Source of the DNA: Planctomycetaceae bacterium UBA4655 | Lineage (GTDB): Bacteria > Planctomycetota > Planctomycetia > Pirellulales > UBA1268 | Direction of reading: 5' to 3' | DNA length: 31,527 nt | Assembly (NCBI GenBank): GCA_002405515.1 | Contig: DHLZ01000124.1 | Span: 1 to 31,527 of the forward strand | Shown: positions 25,295-31,527 of the stretch, in pieces | How positions within the stretch are numbered: position 1 is the stretch's first letter | How the letters are laid out: each line of letters opens with the position of its first letter | Notes under the pieces: model-generated | The model's input: only the letters and a program-made list of their open reading frames with translations | What the model was told of the DNA's origin: nothing | Databases searched by the model: none | Program-made: the position numbers and the translations under genes

Positions 25295-27058
25295 TCAGCT
25301 GTCGTCGTCGCCATGGCTCGTCTCCTCATCGTCACCCGCATCGTACGGAAAGCCCACCGCCGCGAGCGTCTCCAACAGGCCTCGTCGGGCCGCGTAGAAC
25401 CACTCGCGTTCGCCCGATGCCATCGCCTGCTCGAACTGATCGAGTGCCATTTCGACTTCCGAACGCCCGAAGGTGCCCACTTCTCCGACCACCCTCTCTG
25501 CGAAAAGCACCAGACGCTGATTGCGGACGTCGTCGCGAGGAAAGAACTTGACGCTTTGCATGAGACGCACCGCAGCGGCGATCTCCCTTTTTGAAAGGTT
25601 CTTTGCGTTGTGCGTCAACACCGTCGAGAAATGCTTCGTCGTGCCGCCGACAAACGCCTCCACCTCCAGGATGCCGTTGATGTCGTACGTGAACCGGACG
25701 TGAACCACCAGGCCCGACGGGCCGGGAGGAATGCCGCTGACGGTCAACCGCCCCAGGAGGACGTTGTCTTTGACCTTCCTCGCGTCGCCCTGATAGATGG
25801 AAAGCGTCACTTCCTGCTGGTTGGGCCGAATGGTTTGAACGATTTGCTCCCGCGACACTGGAATCGTGGTGTTGCGATGGATGACCGGCAGGAAATAGCC
25901 GTCGGCGTAGCTCTGCCCGAACTCCTTGCAAATTTCGACACCAAGGGTGAAGGGGCAGATGTCGGTCATGACCATGTCGGACACGGCCGCATCGTCGCTC
26001 ATGAGTGCCGCCTGCACCGCCGCACCGAGCGCGACGACCTCGTCGGGATCATGCGTGCAGACGGGCGGCCGACCGAAATACTTTTCCACGAACTCCCGCA
26101 CCGGCCACATTCGTGTCGCCCCTCCGGCAAGGATCACCTCCTGAAGATCCTCGGGCCTGAGCCGCGAATCGCGGATCGCCTTCCCAATCGGCCGAGCGAG
26201 CCGCTCGACGATCGGATCGACGATCCGCTGAAACTCGCTGCGGTCAAGCGTCACGATCGGGCAGTCGTCGGAGAACCGTCCCGACATGTCGGGAATCCGA
26301 ATGCTGGCCTCGGAATGGTCGGACAGCCGGCACTTTGCCACCTCGCATTCTCGCCGGAGACGCGCCACGAGCAGCGGCTGTCGCATCTCCGCGGTTTCCA
26401 GATTGAGACCGCGGCCGTCAAGCACCCAGGCAACGAGCCGATCGGTGAAATCCTCGCCGCCGAGCATGCCTTCCCCGGCGGTGGAAATGATCTCGAGCGT
26501 CCCCTGGAAGACATCCATCACCGTCACGTCGAACGTTCCGCCTCCGAGGTCGATCACGATCAGCCTGCGTTCGGCATCGCGGTCGTGAAAGCCGTAGGTC
26601 AGCGCGGCCGCCGTCGGCTCATTCAGCAGGCGAAGGACCCGAAGGCCGGCGAGCTCACCTGCGACCTTCGTGGCGTTGCGCTGATTGTCGTTGAAATAGG
26701 CTGGCACGGTGATGACGGCATGGTGAACCGTTTCTCCCAATGCAGCTTCCGCATCATGCTTGAGAGACGTGAGAACCATGGCCGAAAGCTCTTGGGGGCC
26801 GAACTCGCGGCCGGCGATCTCCACCCTCCGCTCAGTGCCCATCCAGCGTTTGAACGCCCAGACGCAACTTGCCGGACGGGTGACCCGGAGTTCCTTCGCG
26901 GTTGCCCCGACGAGAATCTGTCCCTTGTCATCCACGCCGACGATGGACGGCGTGAGCACCTCGCCATGGGCATTCGTGATCAGCCTGGGGCGGCCACCGT
27001 CGAACACCGCGCAGAGGGAGTTCGACGTGCCGAGGTCGATTCCGATCACGGGAGGCAT
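25295..27058 (-). CDS. hscC: HscC-like Hsp70 chaperone
   Basis: A 587-residue Hsp70, shorter than DnaK (about 638) and closer to the HscC branch. Signatures are IGIDLGTSNSLCAV at the N-terminus, LIVIDLGGGTFDVTVMD, and VILAGGATRMWPVREFV. The substrate-binding beta domain starts near DICPFTLGVEI. The C-terminal lid is reduced to a short helical part ending in an acidic tail (DAGDDEETSHGDDDS). The start at 27058 is the Met just before the phosphate-binding loop; the longer frame to 27166 adds unrelated sequence. It heads a probable operon with the J-like gene, and a small ORF ends only four bases upstream. HscC-type Hsp70s are not general chaperones; in E. coli HscC has been linked to regulation of sigma-70. 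The role here is unknown. Confidence 0.9.
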   Translation of the reverse strand: MPPVIGIDLGTSNSLCAVFDGGRPRLITNAHGEVLTPSIVGVDDKGQILVGATAKELRVTRPASCVWAFKRWMGTERRVEIAGREFGPQELSAMVLTSLKHDAEAALGETVHHAVITVPAYFNDNQRNATKVAGELAGLRVLRLLNEPTAAALTYGFHDRDAERRLIVIDLGGGTFDVTVMDVFQGTLEIISTAGEGMLGGEDFTDRLVAWVLDGRGLNLETAEMRQPLLVARLRRECEVAKCRLSDHSEASIRIPDMSGRFSDDCPIVTLDRSEFQRIVDPIVERLARPIGKAIRDSRLRPEDLQEVILAGGATRMWPVREFVEKYFGRPPVCTHDPDEVVALGAAVQAALMSDDAAVSDMVMTDICPFTLGVEICKEFGQSYADGYFLPVIHRNTTIPVSREQIVQTIRPNQQEVTLSIYQGDARKVKDNVLLGRLTVSGIPPGPSGLVVHVRFTYDINGILEVEAFVGGTTKHFSTVLTHNAKNLSKREIAAAVRLMQSVKFFPRDDVRNQRLVLFAERVVGEVGTFGRSEVEMALDQFEQAMASGEREWFYAARRGLLETLAAVGFPYDAGDDEETSHGDDDS

Positions 27059-27062
27059 AGCA

Positions 27063-27326
27063 CTACTCTGCGCGAAGAACCCGCGGGAGGAAACACGGAG
27101 TGGATGATCCGAAGGCTTGGCATTCCGTTCGCAGGAGTTGCTTTCGAGCACCCGGATGCCGAACATCTTCCATCATGAGGATAGGATACGCGACGGGTGG
27201 TTTCCATCGGGCAGAGGCCGGGCGAGGCATCGGGCCGTGAGGGAAAGCCAGTAGCTGTATGCAAACAAGCAGCATCCCGAAGGTAGCCACGCCGGTCACG
27301 GTTGCGATGGTGGGAATCCGCCTCAT
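27063..27326 (-). CDS. Possible small membrane-anchored protein upstream of hscC
   Basis: An 87-residue frame starting MRRIPTIATVTGVATFG and continuing with a strongly hydrophobic run (MLLVCIQLLAFPHG) looks like a signal anchor with a twin-Arg charge start. The rest is unremarkable. Its stop is four bases before the hscC ATG, a spacing expected of an operon. Its ATG overlaps the stop of a transposase-like remnant (ATGA). An in-frame ATG four codons earlier is possible. Hydrophobic runs of this kind are unusual in chance frames of GC-rich DNA, but there is no family match. Confidence 0.4.
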   Translation of the reverse strand: MRRIPTIATVTGVATFGMLLVCIQLLAFPHGPMPRPASARWKPPVAYPILMMEDVRHPGARKQLLRTECQAFGSSTPCFLPRVLRAE

Positions 27327-27472
27327 GTGTTGGTGCACTCACCGATCGGCGGCGGGTCGCGACCCGCCGTGCCGAGGATCAGCAGGTCGAACGCCCGATC
27401 CGCCGCCGAGTTCGTCAGCCTCGCGTTTTCCCTCTGGAACTCTTGAAGCCATTAAGCCATCTTTAGCTGCAT
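27323..27472 (-). pseudogene. Decayed IS3-family OrfA fragment
   Basis: Reading the minus strand from 27472 gives GGMQLKMA, a TAA stop, then WLQEFQRENARLTNS and AADRAFDLLIL. This lines up with the conserved end of IS3-family OrfA proteins (GGM...RLKELE.ENARLK...AD..LD..IL), including the leucine-zipper spacing. A stop codon interrupts it, and the frame loses similarity after LIL. A shifted frame just upstream (RICRLGTAAKRW) resembles the CRKLGIS..TYYRW part of the helix-turn-helix, implying a frameshift. The match is from memory of the family consensus. Confidence 0.45.
27350..27369. repeat. 20-bp perfect palindrome
   Basis: CGGCGGGTCGCGACCCGCCG is self-complementary; with a small bulge the dyad extends over 27346-27375 (TCGGC ... 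GCCGA). It lies in the roughly 500-base region between the divergent hscC and histidine kinase genes. It could be an operator or a hairpin left by the transposon. Confidence 0.5.
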
Positions 27473-27473
27473 C

Positions 27474-27499
27474 CCGCCGCGACCAACGCTTCGCGGCGG
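27474..27499. repeat. 9-bp inverted repeat upstream of the kinase gene
   Basis: CCGCCGCGA and TCGCGGCGG flank an eight-base loop, about 60-100 bases before the kinase start. It may form a hairpin in the kinase leader or be part of the transposase remnant. The rest of the 27059-27560 gap holds the small ORF and transposase remnant listed separately. Confidence 0.4.
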
Positions 27500-27560
27500 T
27501 GCCAAGGCGGCAAATCCGGAATGCCCGAAGTCGGGTTGATTCAGGGAAAATTGCTGACCG

Positions 27561-29003
27561 ATGAAAACGGCCGGCTCTCGCCACGGGGAATGGCGTCGGA
27601 TGATCGATTTCTTCGAGTTCAGCAACGAGATGCTCAGCTGGGCGAACGCCCAGGGCCGGCTTACACGCGTGAATTCGGCGTGGACGAAGACGCTGGGCTG
27701 GTCAGCCGAGGAGCTGACGACCCGCCCTTACATCGATTTCGTCCATCCTGACGACCGGGAAGCCACCCTGAAGGAGGCCCAACTGCTCGCGGGCGGCGAT
27801 CACGAAACCATCTGGTTTGAAAACCGCTATCGCCACCGTGACGGATCGTACCGTTGGTTGGCGTGGAGGGTCATGGTCCCGCCGGGGTCGGGTGATCTCG
27901 TCGCTTCCGCTCGGGACATCACTGAACAGAAGGTGGCCGAGAGCAGGCTGCGGGAATCGGAGGACCGCTTTCGCGCGTTCATGGACAACAGTCCGTCGAT
28001 TGCCTGGGCCAAAGACGAGCAAGGCAGGCTGGTCTACCTCAACAAAGCGGTCGAGCAGAAATTCCGGATACGGTCGGAGGACTGGCTAGGAAAGACCCTG
28101 TTTGACCTGATGCCAGAGGAAGTCGCACGGCCGTTGCAGGAGCACGATCAAGCAGTGCTGACGACGACACAGCCGATCCGCGTCGTCGAGAGGGCGGCGT
28201 TCAACGACATGGAGTCGACCTATTGGTTGACGGACAAGTTCCTGTTTGTTGACCGGCATGGGAACCGCTATGTCGGCGGGTGCGGCATTGACATGACCGA
28301 ACTCAAGCGAGCCGAGGAGGAACTGCTCGCCGAAAAAGACATGATGCGCAACCTGATCGAAGTGCAGGAGAAAGAAAAGCAATTTCTCTGCCATGAGTTC
28401 CACGACGGCTTGATTCAGTACGCCGTCGGAGCGCTGATGGCACTGGAAAGCTTGGACAATACCGCACCTGCCCTCACGGCCTCACCTATCTTCCAGTCCG
28501 CGATCAAGAGCCTGCGCGATGGAATTGAAGATGGCAGGCGAACCATTCGAGGGATTCGCCCCGCGGTGCTGGATGATTCAGGACTCAAGGAGGCACTGGA
28601 TGACCTCGTTGGCCAGTCGTCCACCGTCGGATTCCAGGTTACGGCGGTGTGTGACCCGGCGATCGGTCGATTGCCGGAGCCCATCCAGGCCGCGGTTTAT
28701 CGGGTGGTGCAGGAGGCCCTGAACAACGCCAGGAAGCACAGCGGCACCGATGCCATGAGGATCGACGTGACGAAGGCTGACGGGGAGTTGCACCTCGAAG
28801 TCCGAGATTGCGGCCGTGGCTTCCATCTGGAGTCGGCACGCAAACGTGGCTTTGGCCTGGTGGGCATGGTGCAACGAGTGCAGCTTCTTGGTGGTCGGTG
28901 TCGCATTGAAAGCGAGCCCGACAAAGGCACGCGTATTTCCGTGCGATTGCCGATTGCGCCGCCACGATCGGCAGCAGCGCCAGTCAGAGCGACGACTGAA
29001 TAG
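27561..29003 (+). CDS. PAS-PAS sensor histidine kinase, NarL-partner (HisKA_3) type
   Basis: A 480-residue cytoplasmic kinase without membrane segments. Two PAS domains (about 15-125 and 130-255) carry phrases such as FVHPDDREATLKE, DGSYRWLAWRV and VASARDITEQK. The dimerisation domain has the HisKA_3-type motif CHEFHDGLIQ, with the likely phosphorylated His281. The HATPase domain has N-box QEALNNARKHSG, then DCGRGF and GFGLVGM. The start could be 27561 or the ATG at 27600, which has GGGGAA upstream and loses only non-conserved residues. The ligand sensed by the PAS domains is unknown. The facing regulator gene at 29223-29960 is of the matching NarL class, so the two are probably partners although convergently transcribed. 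Confidence 0.9.
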   Translation: MKTAGSRHGEWRRMIDFFEFSNEMLSWANAQGRLTRVNSAWTKTLGWSAEELTTRPYIDFVHPDDREATLKEAQLLAGGDHETIWFENRYRHRDGSYRWLAWRVMVPPGSGDLVASARDITEQKVAESRLRESEDRFRAFMDNSPSIAWAKDEQGRLVYLNKAVEQKFRIRSEDWLGKTLFDLMPEEVARPLQEHDQAVLTTTQPIRVVERAAFNDMESTYWLTDKFLFVDRHGNRYVGGCGIDMTELKRAEEELLAEKDMMRNLIEVQEKEKQFLCHEFHDGLIQYAVGALMALESLDNTAPALTASPIFQSAIKSLRDGIEDGRRTIRGIRPAVLDDSGLKEALDDLVGQSSTVGFQVTAVCDPAIGRLPEPIQAAVYRVVQEALNNARKHSGTDAMRIDVTKADGELHLEVRDCGRGFHLESARKRGFGLVGMVQRVQLLGGRCRIESEPDKGTRISVRLPIAPPRSAAAPVRATTE

Positions 29004-29005
29004 AT

Positions 29006-29032
29006 GCCTGCCCGATTCGCGAAGCGGCAGGC
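29006..29032. terminator. Hairpin just after the histidine kinase gene
   Basis: GCCTGCC and GGCAGGC are separated by 13 bases containing TTCGCGAA. It begins three bases after the kinase stop; no U-run follows. Confidence 0.4.
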
Positions 29033-29171
29033 TCAGCGCCGACGGCACGGCCAGCCACGCCGGCTCCGGCATGAGCGGCAGTGCGAACGGCGCGTCGCAG
29101 TCACTGCCCCCTCCCCAACAACTCGATCACAATTCCTGCGAGAGGATCCTCGTGACCCGGACGGGGATTGA

Positions 29172-29288
29172 ATGGGTTCCCTGACGAAGAAGCGACGCAG
29201 TGCAGGGCAACTCGTGGGCTTGCTACGGCGGGCTGACGTCGAGCGTGTCATTCGGCGGTTCAAAACCGGCCACGCATCGGCGCCGTGA
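29172..29288 (+). pseudogene. Possible N-terminal fragment of an IS3-family OrfA
   Basis: A 38-codon plus-strand frame reads MGSLTKKRRSAGQLVGLLRRADVERV, given here in parts: KKRRSAGQLVGLLRRAD resembles the start of IS3-family OrfA (KKRR..EQIV..LREAD). Similarity stops after that and the frame closes. It overlaps the 3' end of the response regulator gene on the other strand. The stretch 29033-29171 shows no gene. Confidence 0.35.
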
Positions 29289-29960
29289 AATCCTGGTGGT
29301 AGGCCGCAGAAGAATCCGGCCCTGAACCACCCCCGACCGCACCGCCCACACGGCTGCCTGAGTCCGGTCATTCACGGCAAGTTTTCGGAGCACGTTCTGA
29401 ACGTGCTCCTTCACCGTCTCGACGCTGATGCCAAGCGACCCGGCGATTTCTTCGTTTGAAAGGCCGAGAGCCACGTGGGAGAAACCCTTGCTTTCGCGTG
29501 GGGTAATCCTCGCCGCACTTACCGCTTCATTTGGCTTAGCGGTCATCGAAGCCACAACCCTACGGAACGGCCCGGCTTCCATCGCATTCTTTCCGACCGC
29601 TGCGTTTTCGATGGCCGTAGCAAGCTCCCTACGGGAAACGCTCATGAGCAAGAAGTTCGAGGTCCCGGCGGCTTTCGCCCTTGCTATGTAGGTCGGGTTA
29701 TCGATGGCCGAGAGCAGGATCACCTTCGTGGCGGGGATGCTCTTTTGGAGTTTCCCTGCCAGATCGAACGCATCGCCGCCGGGTATCGTCGCGTCCAGAA
29801 GAATCACAGCGGGCTTGTGCTTCTTGGCGAGCGCGAGGGTGTTGGGGGCGTCTACGGCCTCACCGACGATCTTGATGCCGGTTTTCTCCAGCATCGCACG
29901 TAGGCCCGCGCGGATGAGTTCTTGTGGATGGGCGACGAGCAGGGGGATCGGGGAGGGCAT
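29223..29960 (-). CDS. NarL/FixJ-family response regulator with a degenerate receiver
   Basis: A 245-residue regulator: receiver domain (about 5-120), then a LuxR-type helix-turn-helix (about 150-215: ITPRESKGFSHVALGLSNEE, then IAGSLGISVETVKEHV). The phospho-acceptor Asp56 (LLDATIPG) and the switch Ser (LLSA) remain. The metal-binding acidic pair is replaced by His11-Pro12 (VAHPQELIRAGL), and the conserved Lys is Met (FLLMSVS). The chain continues about 33 residues past the usual end (AAVWAVRSGVV) into DNA that looks like a transposase fragment on the other strand. The start at 29960 is the Met before the receiver; a longer frame reaches 30035. Phosphorylation-dependent control may be impaired. 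Confidence 0.85.
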   Translation of the reverse strand: MPSPIPLLVAHPQELIRAGLRAMLEKTGIKIVGEAVDAPNTLALAKKHKPAVILLDATIPGGDAFDLAGKLQKSIPATKVILLSAIDNPTYIARAKAAGTSNFLLMSVSRRELATAIENAAVGKNAMEAGPFRRVVASMTAKPNEAVSAARITPRESKGFSHVALGLSNEEIAGSLGISVETVKEHVQNVLRKLAVNDRTQAAVWAVRSGVVQGRILLRPTTRISRRRCVAGFEPPNDTLDVSPP

Positions 29961-30089
29961 GGGATTGCGGTGGAGGGGCGAGCAGGACATCGCTTTTAAT
30001 GGGGCATTCGCAACCGTGGAAGAGGCCGCCGGCACGCCCGGCCTGCCGTTGACCCAAGCGACCTCACCGGCCTACCGTCTTGCCCGCCA

Positions 30090-30323
30090 ATGAATACGTT
30101 TCGCTTCGTTGCGTGCTGTCTCACCATCGCGGCAGTCATGACTGCCGGATGCGTCTCGTCTACGCGTGAATGGACCGCCAGCCTGAAGAAGCAGTGGCGG
30201 CAGACTGTCGAGGAAATGAAGGCAGACGCTGCGGTCATGGACTCCGAGAATGACGGCCTTGATGCCTTCAGTCCGGACGATGCGAAGACTATGCGGGCCG
30301 CGCGGGCTGAGATGAAGCGATAG
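30090..30323 (+). CDS. Small lipoprotein
   Basis: A 77-residue protein with a lipoprotein signal: MNTFRFVACCLTIAAVMTAG followed by lipidated Cys21 (lipobox MTAGC). The mature part is a short charged helix (WTASLKKQWRQTVEEMKADA) and a polar tail. It is divergent from the response regulator, with 129 bases between starts. Its stop lies three bases before the surviving part of the sirtuin pseudogene, so its 3' end may mark a recombination joint. No family recognised. Confidence 0.6.
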   Translation: MNTFRFVACCLTIAAVMTAGCVSSTREWTASLKKQWRQTVEEMKADAAVMDSENDGLDAFSPDDAKTMRAARAEMKR

Positions 30324-30325
30324 GC

Positions 30326-30797
30326 GAGCACCGTGCTCTCGTCGATCTGGAAAAGGCATACGACGTCCGAATCGTCACGCAAAACGTCGATGACCTTCAC
30401 GAGCGGGCGGGCTCGAAGCACGTGCTTCACCTTCACGGCGAGGTCCTGTACGCGAGGAGCACGAAAGACCCGAGCTACACCACACACCTCGGCGAGGCCG
30501 ACATTGCTCTGGGAGACGTGTGCCCGCTCGGCGGCCAGTTGCGGCCGCACATCGTCTGGTTCGGCGAGGATCGTCTCACAGGCCGACATATTCCTCTGTG
30601 TCGGCACGTCGCTCCAGGTCTACCCGGCCAACTCCCTGATCTTCGCCACGCGGCGGCACGCGAGGCGGATTCTCGTAAATCCCGAGATTCCGGAACTCGT
30701 GCCACAAGATGTGTGCGAGTGCATCGCGAAGGCGGCGACCGTCGGCGTGCCCGAAGTTGTCGAGAGGTTGTTGGGGGAGGCGGACGCAAGCTCGTAG
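30326..30797 (+). pseudogene. Sir2-family NAD-dependent deacylase, 5'-truncated and frameshifted
   Basis: The frame from 30326 gives EHRALVDLEKAYDVRIVTQN then VDDLHERAGSKHVLHLHGE, the catalytic core of sirtuins (TQNVDDLHERAG; active His in HLHGE). It runs on to QLRPHIVWFGED. The frame then shifts near 30560: another frame continues ARIVSQADIFLCVGTSLQVY, then PANSLIFATRR and a normal C-terminus to 30797. The N-terminal NAD-binding GAGIS part is missing, and a stop at 30308 closes the frame upstream. The ARSTKDPS insert without zinc cysteines fits the bacterial subgroup lacking the C4 zinc site. Both defects mean it is not functional as it stands. Confidence 0.8.
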
Positions 30798-30867
30798 CAC
30801 TTGCTGTCCGTACGACGTCGCTACAGTCGCCCCACCATCTTCCGGCCGCCGATCACGCGATGAAGCC

Positions 30868-31054
30868 TTACAGACTCCTCACGTACTCCAACTGTTTCTT
30901 CAGGTGCCAAAGGATCGAGAGGACGTACTCCTCGCCCTTCGTCTTGGTTATCCAGCCGCAAAGAGCGTCTTGCTCTTTGCGTGAGAGCCACTCGCCACTC
31001 TTGTAGTGCTTTTCGCCTCGCCTGACACCACAGGGGCTCGCCCGGTGTTGTCAT
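30868..31054 (-). pseudogene. Small hypothetical gene with an apparent frameshift
   Basis: An ATG at 31054 with GGAAG about eight bases upstream starts MTTPGEPLWCQAR. A different frame then reads GEKHYKSGEWLSRKEQDALC, followed by GWITKTKGEEYVLSILWHLK and KQLEYVRSL before TAA at 30868-30870. The second frame looks strongly protein-like but has no start codon of its own, while the ATG frame, which runs to 30821, becomes Arg-rich and shadow-like. One extra base near 31018 would explain both, making a protein of about 62 residues. It starts 13 bases after the stop of the upstream gene, so an operon is likely. Family unknown; an assembly error is possible. Confidence 0.45.
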
Positions 31055-31067
31055 GGTTTGTCTTCCG

Positions 31068-31527
31068 TCACGCTGTGTTGGGGCTCCGGGGAGCGACGTC
31101 CTCTGGTGGCTCCAACTTGTACGCCTCCTGCACCAAGAAAAACGTCTCCACCGAATCGACGACGAACGTAGCCTCCAACGCTTCGGCCGACGGCGTGTCC
31201 TCGTCGATCGGGATAACCTGGTAAGTCACCACGCCGTCTTGAAGGCGACCAGGATGCACCTGAGAGAACTTCCGGTGGTGCTCGTGGGCATAGATCACTT
31301 CCGGCCTGCGATGAACGGGGGCCGCAACGGCTTTCGCGGCCTGAAGGCGGTCGAGCGTCTGCTCGAGCCGAAACAGTGCCACCGTCACGTCGCACACGAT
31401 CCCCCGCTCAAACTCCGTCCGGAACGACCGATCCGCCTTCAGAACTGCGACGAGATGCTCCTCCGTCAGCCGACGAAGCAAAGCCGCAATACGTGGATTC
31501 TCCGTGTCAGTCGGCGCGCATAACCGG
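31068..31527 (-). CDS. Hypothetical protein, probably partial at the right edge
   Basis: A frame open to the window edge reads DTENPRIAALLRRLTEEHLV and then VLKADRSFRTEFERG. It continues as a mixed alpha/beta protein with RPEVIYAHEHHRKFSQV and a C-terminal VVDSVETFFLVQEAYKLEPP. A TTG at 31481 is the only start-like codon inside the window, so the true start is probably outside. Composition is that of a real soluble protein, but I do not recognise the family. It is followed by the frameshifted small gene. Confidence 0.55.
   Translation of the reverse strand, partial: RLCAPTDTENPRIAALLRRLTEEHLVAVLKADRSFRTEFERGIVCDVTVALFRLEQTLDRLQAAKAVAAPVHRRPEVIYAHEHHRKFSQVHPGRLQDGVVTYQVIPIDEDTPSAEALEATFVVDSVETFFLVQEAYKLEPPEDVAPRSPNTA

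Noticed and set aside
25610..27178. Plus-strand 522-codon open frame opposite hscC
   Set aside because: The Hsp70 signatures on the minus strand are unmistakable, and this frame has none.
30821..31054. The 77-codon minus-strand frame starting at 31054 taken as the intact gene
   Set aside because: After about 13 residues it becomes Arg-rich and shadow-like, whereas another frame over the same bases looks protein-like; a frameshifted gene explains the data better.

Overview
The window is GC-rich DNA that is probably from a planctomycete, most likely Pirellulales-like. The strongest sign is the tandem pair at 7602-12369: a cytochrome/DUF1549/DUF1553 protein followed by a Tat-exported DUF1501 protein, an arrangement greatly expanded in Planctomycetes. 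A zinc-site-less bS18, a glycine-rich RRM protein and many large secreted proteins of unknown role fit the same group. Calls rest on motif reading only; no database search was run.

Left part (1-6.8 kb, all minus strand): a probable operon of hot-dog thioesterase, LolD/MacB-type ABC ATPase, large FtsX-like permease and GT9 glycosyltransferase, which suggests cell-envelope work. Upstream of it lie rpsR (bS18) and a cold-shock-like RNA-binding protein, with a strong hairpin between them. A divergent intergenic region separates these from panD.

Middle part (7.1-21.8 kb, all plus strand): panD, the DUF1549/DUF1553 and DUF1501 pair, dtd, a small glycine-rich membrane protein with a terminator, a full-length bifunctional proline catabolic enzyme (PutA) followed 23 bp later by a group II PLP decarboxylase, and a large exported protein with two CsgG/TolB-like domains and a propeller-like C-terminus. 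A short palindromic element sits exactly at the DUF1549/DUF1501 junction, flanked by an imperfect 25-bp direct duplication. It appears to have split a former ATGA stop/start overlap while keeping both genes intact.

Right part (21.9-31.5 kb) looks accessory: codon choice is visibly less G/C-biased and several genes are broken. It holds a kelch-like secreted protein, an HscC-like Hsp70 paired with a membrane J-like protein whose HPD motif reads KPE, a PAS histidine kinase facing a degenerate NarL-type regulator, two short fragments resembling IS3-family OrfA on either side of that pair, a small lipoprotein, a 5'-truncated and frameshifted sirtuin pseudogene, and two minus-strand hypothetical genes at the edge, one apparently frameshifted.

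The most notable items are the junction insertion at 10796-10933, the Hsp70/KPE-J membrane pair, and the degenerate two-component pair bracketed by transposase debris.
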